A DNA stretch of 64,000 nt from Timburyella sp030842085 (GTDB lineage: Bacteria > Bacillota > Clostridia > Oscillospirales > Acutalibacteraceae), in NCBI GenBank assembly GCA_030842085.1, contig JAUUSE010000003.1:8365-72364 (forward strand), read 5' to 3'. Made by a program: the position numbers and the translations under genes. Under the pieces are notes generated by a model. That model made no database searches and was not told where the DNA came from. It was given only the letters and a program-made list of their open reading frames with translations. Shown here one piece after another: positions 1 to 8,538 of this stretch; the stretch's first letter is position 1; each line of letters begins with the position of its first letter.

Positions 1-1
1 G

Positions 2-403
2 TCGACTATTGCGAATAAGCTGAGGCTGCTAAGACTTACTCCGACGCAGCGCCGCAGAATAATTGACGCAGGGCTTACCGAGAGGCATGCCCGCGCGCTT
101 CTGCGCATATTAGATGATGTGCAGAGAGATAATGCACTGGAAATTATAATTAATAAGGGATTAAATGTTTCCGACACCGACAAGCTTATTGATGAAATAC
201 TCAGCCCTAAGCCGGAGCCGAAATCGCCGGGTGCAAGGCGTACGCCGATAGTGCGGGATTTGAGGCTGTTTATCAACACAATAAGCAAGGCGGTAGATAC
301 AATGAATCAATCGGGGCTTAACGCCCGCACGGCAAAAAGCGAAACGGAGGAATATATTGAATATCGTGTTATAATACCGAAAATCAGCCATAAAATCGGT
401 TGA
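2..403 (+). CDS. noc: Noc/ParB-family DNA-binding protein, C-terminal part (cut by window edge)
   Basis: The frame is open from base 2 with no start, so this is the last 133 residues of a longer protein. It begins inside the helix-turn-helix region (STIANKLRLLRL), continues through a segment typical of ParB-like proteins (LTERHARALLRI, the recognition region after the HTH), and ends with the short C-terminal dimerisation part. A Noc or ParB protein of about 280 residues is expected. In Firmicutes the order noc, soj, spo0J next to the origin is common, and a second full ParB lies 2.2 kb downstream, so nucleoid-occlusion protein Noc is the more likely identity. A degraded second ParB is the alternative. 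The CTP-binding N-terminus that would help decide is outside the window. Confidence 0.75.
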   Translation, partial: STIANKLRLLRLTPTQRRRIIDAGLTERHARALLRILDDVQRDNALEIIINKGLNVSDTDKLIDEILSPKPEPKSPGARRTPIVRDLRLFINTISKAVDTMNQSGLNARTAKSETEEYIEYRVIIPKISHKIG

Positions 404-527
404 TGCTGCTTGCATAAACCTTTTTATGCGGATGTTAAAACACCTCCGCCGCAAAGGCTATGCCGTTACAGCCGTTTTGTCGGACGGTGCGGAGAAAATG
501 CTCCTTTGCCGGTTTGAAATATTATGC

Positions 528-555
528 AAAAAGGGCTCCTTATGAGTCCTTTTTT
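528..555 (+). terminator. Rho-independent terminator after the noc-like gene
   Basis: An A-rich arm with AAAAAGG and CTC pairs with GAG and CCTTTTTT around a CTTAT loop, ending in a T run. It lies about 125 bases after the stop of the noc-like gene. Confidence 0.6.
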
Positions 556-1362
556 ATTGTGCCTAACGCGGCGAAAGGATTAGGGCTTTTATGCCGGCAG
601 AGCTACACAAAAGCGTATAGGCGATATCGGATGCCGCACCGGGACGACATACTATGGAAAAATCAGCCGCTTTGCAATCCGAGGTAAATATTTACAGCAC
701 AGTCGATGAGAAGATTTGTGGGCGTATAATACAGATGCTGACCGCTTAGGCAATTATTACACTGACTTAGCCGGATAAAATCTTTTTGCAGGCTTAAAGG
801 CAATAGTCATAGCTTAAATGCCGGCGGCAATTCATGGATGCCCATGCTTTCAGGAATATCGCCTAAGTCTATTAAAAAACAGAGCGTGGCGGTCTAAAAG
901 TGGTAAATGTTTCACGTGAAACATTTATATAGGGCATTAAAAAGTATGTTTTTCTAATGATTTAATACCTGCTTTGCGGCGACAACAAAAGCTTCATTAA
1001 TCAGGATTGCGCACGTGGGATTATATAAAATGCATTCGTGATTTTCCTTGGACTGCCCGGCGATAATTGAATTTTTAAAAATAAGTTTTTCTTTTATGCA
1101 AGTGGGGCCACCCTTTACATTAATGGCAAAATATGATAAACTATTATGGCCTAAATATGTATATGTGCATTTAAAAATGAGCAAATTAAACCGCCGTGCT
1201 TATTTAAAATAAAGTTTTCGGGCAACTGCTGAAAAGGCCTAAATTATACATAGGCGGCTGATTTATTAGCAGTTAGGCGTGTTTATATTGCTCTGAATTA
1301 GCTGTTTTGATATATTCATTTTTGTATAATAAATTCCACGACTGTAATTGGGAGGCTGAGCC
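556..1362. other. Intergenic region carrying parS, otherwise without a recognised gene
   Basis: About 800 bases between the noc terminator and parA. The only clear element is the parS site. Open frames here (for example one of 76 codons on the minus strand ending at 954) start with TTG and lack a convincing ribosome binding site. A TATAAT hexamer at 1325-1330 just before parA is a possible -10, but no good -35 stands at the right distance. Confidence 0.6.
908..923. promoter_or_regulatory. parS: parS centromere site
   Basis: The 16-bp palindrome TGTTTCACGTGAAACA fits the Bacillus subtilis parS consensus TGTTNCACGTGAAACA at every position. parS is the loading site of ParB/Spo0J, which spreads from it and helps recruit SMC. 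Its position between the noc-like gene and parA/parB fits an origin-proximal centromere. Confidence 0.95.
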
Positions 1363-2127
1363 TTGGGAAAAATAATAGCTGTCGCTAATCAGAAAGGCGG
1401 CGTAGGAAAGACTACGACGGCGGTAAATTTGTCAGCGGCAATAGGTGCTAAAGGCAAGAAAGTGCTTTTAATTGACCTTGACCCGCAGGGAAATACTACC
1501 AGCGGGTATGGAATAAATAAAAAGGGAATAACGGCGTCATCCTACGAGATGCTTATAGGGACGGCAAGTGCTGAGGAATGCATAGTAAGCTCGGCCTTTA
1601 AAAATGTTGATGTTCTCCCAGCAAATATGTCGCTCGCCGGTGCAGAAATAGAACTTATAGGACTTGAACACCGCGAATCTCGGGTAAAAACAGCGACAGC
1701 GAATATAAAGGCAAAATATGATTTTATTTTTATAGATTGTCCGCCGTCATTGGGGCTTATAACGCTGAATGCGCTTGCCGCATCGGACACGTTGCTGGTG
1801 CCGATACAGTGTGAATATTACGCGCTGGAGGGGCTGTCGCAGCTTATGGCGACGGTACGCAGCGTAAAGCGGCTTTATAATCCGGCGCTTGACATAGAAG
1901 GCGTGCTGCTCACTATGTTCGACGGGCGGCTTAATCTTACGCAGCAGGTGGTAAACGAGGTTAAGCGGTTCTTCCCTAAAAAGGTGTTTAAGACATTTAT
2001 ACCGCGCGCCGTCAGACTTTCTGAGGCGCCGAGCTTCGGCCAGCCTATTTTGTATTATGATAAGTCGTCAAAGGGCGCGAAAGCGTACAGCGAACTGGCC
2101 AAAGAAGTTATAAAAAATAGTCGTTAG
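1363..2127 (+). CDS. soj: Chromosome partitioning ATPase ParA/Soj
   Basis: A 254-residue ParA-type deviant Walker ATPase. The N-terminus carries the deviant P-loop NQKGGVGKTTTAVNLS (residues 9-24) with the signature lysine, followed by the Walker A' segment DLDPQGN and the Walker B segment IDCPPSLGL. Length and motif order match Soj of Firmicutes. The start is TTG, chosen because GGGAGG stands seven bases upstream and the protein begins MGKIIAVANQKGG as in homologues. It works with ParB downstream and parS upstream to segregate origins, and in Bacillus it also controls DnaA. A terminator follows, so parB probably has its own promoter within the 446-base gap. Confidence 0.96.
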   Translation: MGKIIAVANQKGGVGKTTTAVNLSAAIGAKGKKVLLIDLDPQGNTTSGYGINKKGITASSYEMLIGTASAEECIVSSAFKNVDVLPANMSLAGAEIELIGLEHRESRVKTATANIKAKYDFIFIDCPPSLGLITLNALAASDTLLVPIQCEYYALEGLSQLMATVRSVKRLYNPALDIEGVLLTMFDGRLNLTQQVVNEVKRFFPKKVFKTFIPRAVRLSEAPSFGQPILYYDKSSKGAKAYSELAKEVIKNSR

Positions 2128-2161
2128 CTTAAAAATTTGGAAAAACACATTTTGGTAAAAA

Positions 2162-2213
2162 AGAAGCACACCGTAAAAGCGGTTTAGCGGTGCTGCTTCT
2201 CAATTTTGTCTTT
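2162..2213 (+). terminator. Terminator after soj/parA
   Basis: AGAAGCA and ACCG pair with CGGT and TGCTTCT around a short loop, followed by a T-rich stretch. It begins 34 bases after the parA stop. Confidence 0.75.
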
Positions 2214-2573
2214 TCTGATGAGACGGCAGTTGGCGCGCAAATCGAATATGCTGTTTGATTGATGCTTTTTTGGCTATGCCGGACAAATCAAAAAATACGG
2301 CAGACTAACGCAAAAATATAAGAGGACAGCCAAGGCAGTATGGAAATAAGCGTGCTCCTTAGCTTTTAAAGCCAGAAATAGCGGGGAGATTTTACAGCGG
2401 AGAAATATAAATGCGTTTCGGCTTTCAAAAGGCTTATACCTCAAGTTTTACATCAAAGCATGGTATAGGACGGCTTTGAGCAAATTGAGCATTGTATAAA
2501 AAAATAAATTAAATATAAGCACACTTTAGGCTTGTAACACGATAAAAGATATAAAAATATATGGAGGAAAAAC
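2214..2573. other. Intergenic region before parB, no gene seen
   Basis: About 360 bases, AT-rich toward parB. A promoter for the parB-serS-thioesterase operon is expected here because a terminator precedes it, but I could not identify a clear -35/-10 pair. The parB ribosome binding site (GGAGGAAAAAC before ATG) is strong. Confidence 0.5.
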
Positions 2574-3410
2574 ATGGCAAAAAAAGGCGGACTTGGCCGC
2601 GGGCTGGACGCGCTGTTTGAAGACAACAGCGAGATGTCGGCGGAGACGGCCGAGCTGAGGATATCACAGATAGAGCCTAACCGGGGACAGCCGCGCCGCA
2701 AATTTGACGAGCAGGCACTCAGCGAGCTGTCTGAATCGATAGCGCAGCACGGCGTTGTGCAGCCGCTGCTGGTGCGTCCCATAGGCGGCGGCCGGTATCA
2801 GATAGTGGCGGGCGAGCGCCGATGGCGTGCATCGCGCATGGCGGGACTGCAGACAGTGCCGGCGGTAATACGCGAGCTCAGCGATGAGCAGACAATGGAA
2901 ATAGCGCTTATAGAAAATCTGCAGCGCGAGGATTTAAACGCCATTGAAGAGGCGGAAGGATATAAGGCTTTAATAGACAAATTCGGCCTTACGCAGGAGC
3001 AGGTGGCCTCACGAGTGGGCAAATCACGTCCGGCAATATCGAATGCAATGCGTCTGCTGTCGCTGCCGGACAAGATAACCGACAAAATGCGCAGCGGCGA
3101 AATATCCGCAGGACACGGCCGCGCACTGCTGGCCATAACGGATGATGAGCTAAGGGAAAAGGCGGTGGAAATGATACTTTCCGGCGCATCTGTCAGGGAT
3201 ATTGAAAAACTTAGCCGGAAGCCGGCCGCGTCTCCGAATAAGAAAAAGTCGCCGGACATATATTACAGCGAGGCGGAGATAGCCATGAGCGAGAGCCTCG
3301 GCCGAAAGGTCAAAATTATACCAGGAAGAAAAAAAGGCGTTATACAAATAGAATTTTACAGCAAGGACGACCTTAAAAATATAGCCGACATGCTTGATAA
3401 GCAGGCATAG
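2574..3410 (+). CDS. parB: Chromosome partitioning protein ParB/Spo0J
   Basis: A 278-residue ParB. It starts with the typical MAKKGGLGRGLDALF segment that stimulates the ParA ATPase. It then has the CTP-binding ParB/Srx fold with GERRWRASRMAG (about residues 80-91) and ENLQREDLN, an HTH for parS recognition (LTQEQVASRVGKSRPAIS, about 139-156), and a C-terminal dimerisation domain. All parts are present and the length is normal. ParB is a CTP-dependent sliding clamp loading at parS (908-923). It heads an operon in which serS begins 14 bases after its stop and a thioesterase overlaps the serS stop; that gene company is unusual for parB and may simply reflect shared growth-rate control. Confidence 0.97.
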   Translation: MAKKGGLGRGLDALFEDNSEMSAETAELRISQIEPNRGQPRRKFDEQALSELSESIAQHGVVQPLLVRPIGGGRYQIVAGERRWRASRMAGLQTVPAVIRELSDEQTMEIALIENLQREDLNAIEEAEGYKALIDKFGLTQEQVASRVGKSRPAISNAMRLLSLPDKITDKMRSGEISAGHGRALLAITDDELREKAVEMILSGASVRDIEKLSRKPAASPNKKKSPDIYYSEAEIAMSESLGRKVKIIPGRKKGVIQIEFYSKDDLKNIADMLDKQA

Positions 3411-3424
3411 CAGGAGGAAATTTT

Positions 3425-4714
3425 ATGTTAGATATTAAACTTATACGCACAAATCCCAACATGGTAAAGCAGGCCATGAAAAACCGCGGCGCCGATATGG
3501 ACGCCATTATAGACGAGCTGCTGCAGATAGACGTACAGCGCAGGGACGTTATGGCGAGGGCTGAGAGCATGAAGGCTCAGCAGAACGACATGACCAAGCA
3601 AATACCGCGCCTTAAAAAAGAGGGCGCCGATATAGTGTCGGTAATGGATGAAATGAAGCAGCTTTCGGCGAATATAAAGCTGGCGGACGCAGAGGTGTCG
3701 GCGCTTAATGAAAAGCAGAACCGCATACTTATGCAGATACCTAATATAAATCACGAAAGCGTGCCGGTTGGCAAGGACGACAGCGAAAACGTTGAGGTGC
3801 GCCGCTGGGGCACGCCGCGCCAGTTCGATTTTGAGCCGCAGCCGCACTGGGACATAGGCGCTCAGCTCGATATACTCGACCCGCAGACGGCGGCAAAGGT
3901 AACGGGCGCTCGCTTCCATTTTTATAAAAAGGCCGGTGCAAAGCTTGAGCGCGCTATTATGAATTTCTTTTTGGATACTCACACGGCCAACGGTTACACT
4001 GAGGTTAGGCCTCCGTTTATAGTTAACCGTGCGTCTATGACGGGTACGGGCCAGCTGCCGAAGTTTGAGGAGGATGCTTTCAAGCTCGACGGGCTGGATT
4101 ATTTCCTCGTACCGACAGCCGAAGTGCCGGTTACGAACATGTACCGCGACCAGATATTGAACGGCGCGGCGCTGCCGCTGAGCTACTGTGCGTATACCGC
4201 CTGCTTTAGGGCGGAGGCGGGCAGCGCGGGCAAGGATACCCGCGGCCTTATACGTCAGCATGAGTTCAGCAAGGTGGAGCTGGTAAAATTCACAAAGCCG
4301 GAGCAGGGCTATGAAGAGCTTGAAAAGCTCACCAACAATGCCGAAGAGCTGCTCGTTAAGCTTGGCCTGCCGTACAGGGTCATGGCGCTGTGCACCGGTG
4401 ACACCGGCTTTTCCAGCGCAAAGACATATGACTTAGAGGTATGGCTGCCATCCTACAACAGGTATGTTGAGATTTCGAGCTGCTCCTGCTACAGCGATTT
4501 TCAGGCGCGGAGAGCGAATATAAAATACAAGAACGATATAAAGGACAAGGCGCAGTACGTATATACATTAAACGGCTCCGGCCTTGCTGTTGGACGCACG
4601 ATGGCTGCTGTTATAGAGAATTATCAGAACCCCGACGGCAGCGTGACGATACCTGAGGTGCTAAGGCCGTACATGGGCGGCACGATAATTGCAAGGGACG
4701 GTACGGTACAGTGA
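3425..4714 (+). CDS. serS: Seryl-tRNA synthetase
   Basis: A 429-residue class II aminoacyl-tRNA synthetase that charges tRNA-Ser. The N-terminal about 110 residues form the long antiparallel coiled coil that grips the variable arm of tRNA-Ser. The catalytic domain follows, with motif 2 (TACFRAEAGSAGKDTRGLIRQ), the serine-binding TAEVP and HEFSKVELVKF segments, and motif 3 near the end (NGSGLAVGRTMAAVIENYQ). The length matches the family. The ribosome binding site AGGAGG is five to six bases from ATG. Its position 14 bases after parB and with a stop overlapping the next start implies cotranscription and translational coupling. No T-box leader was seen before the operon. Confidence 0.98.
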   Translation: MLDIKLIRTNPNMVKQAMKNRGADMDAIIDELLQIDVQRRDVMARAESMKAQQNDMTKQIPRLKKEGADIVSVMDEMKQLSANIKLADAEVSALNEKQNRILMQIPNINHESVPVGKDDSENVEVRRWGTPRQFDFEPQPHWDIGAQLDILDPQTAAKVTGARFHFYKKAGAKLERAIMNFFLDTHTANGYTEVRPPFIVNRASMTGTGQLPKFEEDAFKLDGLDYFLVPTAEVPVTNMYRDQILNGAALPLSYCAYTACFRAEAGSAGKDTRGLIRQHEFSKVELVKFTKPEQGYEELEKLTNNAEELLVKLGLPYRVMALCTGDTGFSSAKTYDLEVWLPSYNRYVEISSCSCYSDFQARRANIKYKNDIKDKAQYVYTLNGSGLAVGRTMAAVIENYQNPDGSVTIPEVLRPYMGGTIIARDGTVQ

Positions 4715-5448
4715 CGGATTTGTCGAAAGTATATTATACTCCGGTGACGATAGCGTCGTATGACGGCGATTTAAACCGCCGTATAAAGCCGTCATCTATA
4801 CTGAAATATCAGCAGGAGATAGGCGAGCTTCAGCTTGACTCAGTGGGCCTTAAATATTCGTATCTTTACGACAAGGGCATGGTGTTTCTGCTCACTCGCG
4901 CAATGGGTATTATATATAAAGCGCCGTGCTTTGAGGATAAAGTGACGCTAAGCACATACAGCTGCGGCCCTAAAGGAGTAAATTTTATCAGAGGATATGA
5001 GTTTATCGACGGCGATGGAAATGTACTTATACATTCGGTGTCGCTGTTTGTGCTGACCGACCCGCAGGGGCATAATATTCTGCGGCCGTCGGCTGCTGAT
5101 ATATTTGATATAAGGCATAATGACAGCATAAAGGAAAAGGAACTGCCGCAGCGAATAATTTTGCCGGACGGAATGAAGAAAGAGAACGAGCGGGCAATAC
5201 GCTTTACGGACATTGACTATAATGGGCACTTAAACAATGCCATTTACGCCGACATAGCCATGGACTATGCTCCATTAGCTTTGTCATCTGCTCCGCTCAG
5301 GCGGTACGACATAAATTTTCTCGGCGAGGCAAAGCTCGGCGACAGCCTTGATATAAGCACGCACACCAACGGCAGTGATTTTTATATTGGTGCGAGCCAC
5401 GAGCGCGGCAAATGCTTTACAGCGCGGCTCATGTTTGATGTAAAATAA
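4711..5448 (+). CDS. Acyl-ACP thioesterase (double hotdog)
   Basis: A 245-residue acyl-acyl carrier protein thioesterase of the bacterial FatA/FatB-like family, which releases free fatty acids from the type II fatty acid synthase in the cytosol. Two hotdog folds are expected; the second contains the diagnostic segment RFTDIDYNGHLNNAIYADI (about residues 167-185), with the Asn and His typical of the active site. The gene begins with GTG in the overlap GTGA with the serS stop, so translation is coupled. Family members are common in gut Clostridia, where they may serve membrane lipid or fatty-acid turnover. The substrate chain length cannot be read from sequence. Confidence 0.9.
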   Translation: MTDLSKVYYTPVTIASYDGDLNRRIKPSSILKYQQEIGELQLDSVGLKYSYLYDKGMVFLLTRAMGIIYKAPCFEDKVTLSTYSCGPKGVNFIRGYEFIDGDGNVLIHSVSLFVLTDPQGHNILRPSAADIFDIRHNDSIKEKELPQRIILPDGMKKENERAIRFTDIDYNGHLNNAIYADIAMDYAPLALSSAPLRRYDINFLGEAKLGDSLDISTHTNGSDFYIGASHERGKCFTARLMFDVK

Positions 5449-5984
5449 ATTACGCCGTCCCAGCCCTTTGGCAATGGAGCATAATATGCTAAATTAACTG
5501 TGCTGTTGTTTGCAGCGGACCTGCTGAGCATATTTGGCAAAATTGTTTGGCCGGCACAGCACTGCCCGCCTGACAAAAATAAAAACGGGGAATAATCGAT
5601 ATAAATTATGCGGTTACATGGCTTATTGCGAGCGTTGAGCACGGATATGCAGTTTATTGCTGCGCCTATATCGCCGGCATATGCAAACGGTCAATGGCTT
5701 TGTCACAGGTGCTGTGACCTCTTTACGTTTAATAATTAATTTTTTCATATGCCCGGCGCCCATAGCCTTTTTCCGCATCATTTTGTTGTTGACATTGTCG
5801 GGCGGAAAACAGCAAAAATAAAGCTGAGGGCATAATTTGGCAAAAGGGCAAATAAACTGATATAAAAGCGAATTTGTCGGGCGGTATTTATACGTCTGGC
5901 AGATATTTTTAAAATTAACTGCGGGTATGCTCTTATTGCCGCAATTACTATTGCAGGGCGCCGGCGCCTTAAGGGGAAGAAAAG
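5449..5984. other. Intergenic region before murI
   Basis: 536 bases without a gene. It contains a short palindrome, GTCACAG-GTG-CTGTGAC at 5702-5718, which could be a regulator site or a small hairpin. A TTGACA hexamer occurs at 5788-5793, but no matching -10 was found 16-18 bases further on. Nothing else was recognised. Confidence 0.5.
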
Positions 5985-6800
5985 ATGGATAAAGATGCTG
6001 CTATAGGAGTGTTTGACTCCGGATTTGGCGGGCTGACCGCTGTGAGGGAGCTTATAAAGCTGCTGCCGGGCGAGGACATAATATATTTTGGTGATACCGG
6101 CAGAGTGCCGTATGGCTCAAAAAGCAGAGAAACTATAAAAAAATACGCCCTTCAGGACAGCAGGTTTCTTTTGTCCATGGGCGTAAAATATATAATAGTC
6201 GCCTGCGGCACTGCGAGTGCAGTGGCGGCGGATACAAAAGAAAAGCTGACGGTGCCGATGACGGGTGTTGTCGGGCCGACGGCTGCTGCTGCGGCACGAG
6301 CGACGAAAAACGGCAAAATCGGCGTTATAGCTACTGCCGCTACGGTGGCGAGCCATGCATATTTAAAAAGTGTCAACGAAATCTCTCTGTCGGCCCAGGT
6401 AATAGAGCAGGCGTGTCCGCTGTTTGTGCCAATGGTGGAAGAGGGATGCGTAGACCGCGACGATATTGTTGTAAAGACTATGGTGGAGAGATATCTCAGC
6501 GGCCTTAAGCGCGCGGGCGTGGACACTGTCATATTGGGCTGTACGCATTATCCGCTGCTGACCGACGCCATAAGGGACTATATGGGCGCGGGTATAGCGC
6601 TGATAAATTCCGGCGAACAGGCGGCGATATATGCAAAGTCGGAGCTTGAGCGGCTGGAGCTGTTAAGCGGCAAAAAATCTGGCGGGAGCACGGATTTTTA
6701 TTTAAGCGACGACACGGAAAAATTCGGCGCTCTGGCGGAATATTATATAGGGCGGCATCTTGACGGACGAGTAGAGCGCATAGACATAGAAAAATATTGA
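5985..6800 (+). CDS. murI: Glutamate racemase MurI
   Basis: A 271-residue cofactor-independent racemase that makes D-glutamate for peptidoglycan. The N-terminus has IGVFDSGFGGLTAV with the conserved Asp and Ser. Both catalytic cysteines are in their usual setting: VACGTASA (about residue 74) and LGCTHYPLL (about residue 186). Length and motif spacing are normal. The start has AGGGGAAGAAA ahead of ATG. It stands alone, with about 300 bases to the next gene. Confidence 0.97.
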   Translation: MDKDAAIGVFDSGFGGLTAVRELIKLLPGEDIIYFGDTGRVPYGSKSRETIKKYALQDSRFLLSMGVKYIIVACGTASAVAADTKEKLTVPMTGVVGPTAAAAARATKNGKIGVIATAATVASHAYLKSVNEISLSAQVIEQACPLFVPMVEEGCVDRDDIVVKTMVERYLSGLKRAGVDTVILGCTHYPLLTDAIRDYMGAGIALINSGEQAAIYAKSELERLELLSGKKSGGSTDFYLSDDTEKFGALAEYYIGRHLDGRVERIDIEKY

Positions 6801-7098
6801 CATTCTTTAAGCTCTGACATATACTTTCTGCTAAGTGTTAAGGCAAGCCCCGCGCGGCGTTTGCCTGAAATCGGATTTAGCTTACCTGCTTGTGTGCTAA
6901 ACGACGGCGAGTCGATAATGCGATAAAATTTTTCCGCATGCATGGCTTTTCATATGTGCCGCGCTTTACAAGCGTGGTAAATATCAAATATTTATTGCGC
7001 CGACAGCAGAATGCTTGGGCTTTTAGCCTTAGCAGAATATAAAAAGACTTTAGGGTTATTATACGAAAGTAGAGTTTAGGCTAAAAACAGAGGAAATT

Positions 7099-7554
7099 AT
7101 GGAAGTTATAATAAGAATAGAGAGCAATAATTTTATCCCGGGCTGCAGTGACCCTGATACTATAAACATAGTGACAAAGGGCAGCTTTGAGGTAAAAAAC
7201 GGCGCGTATATACTGAATTATACTGAGCCTATGTCTGAAGGCGAAGGCGATGTGACCACTACCATAACGGTAGACAGCAGCAATGTGGTCGATGTAATGC
7301 GCTCGGGGAAAAACTCAAGCCGGCTTACGGTGGAAAAGGGGCGCAGGCATCTCTGCAATTATGACACCGGCTACGGCTGCCTGATGATAGGGCTGTACGG
7401 CGAGCAGATAAAGAGCTGCTTGAACGGAAACAGTGGCGAAATACTTATGCGGTATACTCTCGACGTTAATTCGGAGTATCAGAGCCTTAACGAGCTAAAG
7501 GTAAATTTTGAGGCGCCGGCAAAAAGCGGAGATAATAGCATCAGCCTTGAATAA
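7099..7554 (+). CDS. DUF1934 family protein (YwiB-like)
   Basis: A 151-residue cytosolic protein of the DUF1934 family, a small calycin-like beta barrel of unknown function found in Firmicutes. The segments VTTTITVDSSN, MRSGKNSSRLTVEKGRRH and the C-terminal GEILMRYTLDVNSE match the usual pattern of alternating strands. The ribosome binding site AGAGGAAA precedes ATG. In other Firmicutes this gene often neighbours argS or murI; here it is 298 bases after murI. No catalytic motif is visible. Confidence 0.8.
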   Translation: MEVIIRIESNNFIPGCSDPDTINIVTKGSFEVKNGAYILNYTEPMSEGEGDVTTTITVDSSNVVDVMRSGKNSSRLTVEKGRRHLCNYDTGYGCLMIGLYGEQIKSCLNGNSGEILMRYTLDVNSEYQSLNELKVNFEAPAKSGDNSISLE

Positions 7555-7915
7555 GCGCAGCATATGCTGCGATTGCGTCCATAGAGCAGATGAAATGTTA
7601 AAATGCATAGAGTTTGGCGGAAGACGTCTTAAGCTGCTGAGCGTCGGGAAGAATATGCTTTTCAGCATTTTTCCGCGCAGACTGCGTTAAAATTTTTGCC
7701 TTGCCCGCATGAAAACCCTCTTACTGAAAATTGCTTCGCACCTAAAATACTGGCGGCAGGGATAAACTCTTGCTTTTGAGACCGCCGGTGTGCTGACGTA
7801 TACCAAGGGCGAAAAAGTGAAAAGACGCCGCGGAGGAACATTTTCGGCATATCGTGTTTATTTCCCGGCAGCTTAAGCGGGCGACAGGATGCTTAAATTC
7901 TCTTTTGCAAACGGC
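7555..7915. other. Intergenic region before the ncRNA promoter
   Basis: About 360 bases with no recognised gene. Short open frames on both strands lack ribosome binding sites. Confidence 0.5.
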
Positions 7916-7944
7916 TTGACAGACCCGCCATGCTGTGATAAAAT
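7916..7944 (+). promoter_or_regulatory. Consensus sigma-A type promoter of the putative ncRNA
   Basis: TTGACA at 7916-7921, a 17-base spacer and TAAAAT at 7939-7944. This predicts transcription from about 7951. No protein gene with a good ribosome binding site follows before a series of terminator-like hairpins. Confidence 0.75.
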
Positions 7945-8187
7945 CTGCCATAGCAGCGAGTAGCATTTATTGTATTATAGGAGCAAATACAGATGAGCAG
8001 AAGTATTTGGAAATTGGCGATACGAATCTGCTCTGTGCAAATGGTGCCGGTGAAGCATTGTACAGAGCCTACATATAAAGCATAGACGCTTTAATTCACC
8101 GGAGGATGAGATTTATGCGCGCATGTTTTGGCTTTGTGCGTATGCTTTTTATACTCATTTTTCCGGTAACGCGATTTAGCGAGTTGT

Positions 8188-8223
8188 GGCTGTGGCAATG
8201 TTTTGCACACAGCCTTTATTTTT
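8188..8223 (+). terminator. First terminator-like hairpin in the ncRNA interval
   Basis: GGCTGTG pairs with CACAGCC (8188-8194 with 8208-8214), followed by TTTATTTTT. Confidence 0.6.
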
Positions 8224-8243
8224 GCAATAAATATATAAATTGC

Positions 8244-8282
8244 AAAGCAGAAGGCTGGTATATAGAGGCCTTCTGCTTTTTT
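8244..8282 (+). terminator. Strong terminator ending the ncRNA interval
   Basis: AAAGCAGAAGGC pairs with GCCTTCTGCTTT around an 11-base loop and ends in T6. Confidence 0.85.
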
Positions 8283-8538
8283 ATAAAGCGCGGATTATTC
8301 CGCTTTACAGCTATGTAGATAAAGATAATATACAAGCGGAGGATAGGCCGATATTTAAGCATTAAAAATTATGATTAAAGCAATTGTTTGTCTGTGCATG
8401 AGAGGTTTTAGAGAATACAGAAAAAATTGCTTTCAAAATCTGAAACTGCGAAAACAGGTGCCGGCGATTTTCTATAAAGCGTGTTTATAAGCCGGTAATA
8501 ATGACTTTGAGGAATTGATATAAGGGGAAGAGGTTAAA

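Larger units (their letters stand above)
7951..8282 (+). ncRNA. Putative structured RNA of about 330 nt (family not recognised)
   Basis: The interval runs from a near-perfect promoter to T-tailed hairpins. Two hairpins are visible in the 5' half: GAGCAG/CTGCTC with inner AGTAT/ATAC pairing (about 7994-8033), and CCGGTGAA/TTCACCGG closing about 8046-8102. Then come GGCTGTG/CACAGCC with a T tail (8188-8223) and a final GCAGAAGGC/GCCTTCTGC with a T6 tail (8244-8282). I looked for RNase P, tmRNA, SRP RNA, T-box, SAM, TPP, FMN, cobalamin and c-di-GMP class motifs and found none. It may be a stand-alone small RNA, or a long attenuated leader of the ABC-F gene starting at 8539. A short frame from 8115 has GGAGG ten bases upstream but runs through the hairpins. 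Confidence 0.45.

Noticed and set aside
119..403. A 94-residue independent gene starting at 119
   Set aside because: The frame is open back to base 2 and the upstream residues are ParB/Noc helix-turn-helix, so this is the end of a longer gene.
954..1184. 76-codon minus-strand gene between parS and parA
   Set aside because: TTG start, no convincing ribosome binding site, and no recognisable protein pattern.
2214..2573. T-box leader for the operon containing serS
   Set aside because: No specifier-loop or AGGGTGG-type antiterminator motif was seen, and serS is preceded directly by parB.
3428..4261. 277-codon minus-strand frame
   Set aside because: Lies entirely antisense to serS and has the biased composition of a shadow frame.
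8106..8318. 70-codon hydrophobic gene in the ncRNA interval
   Set aside because: GGAGG abuts the ATG, and the frame runs through two T-tailed terminator hairpins; a later ATG at 8115 is only slightly better.
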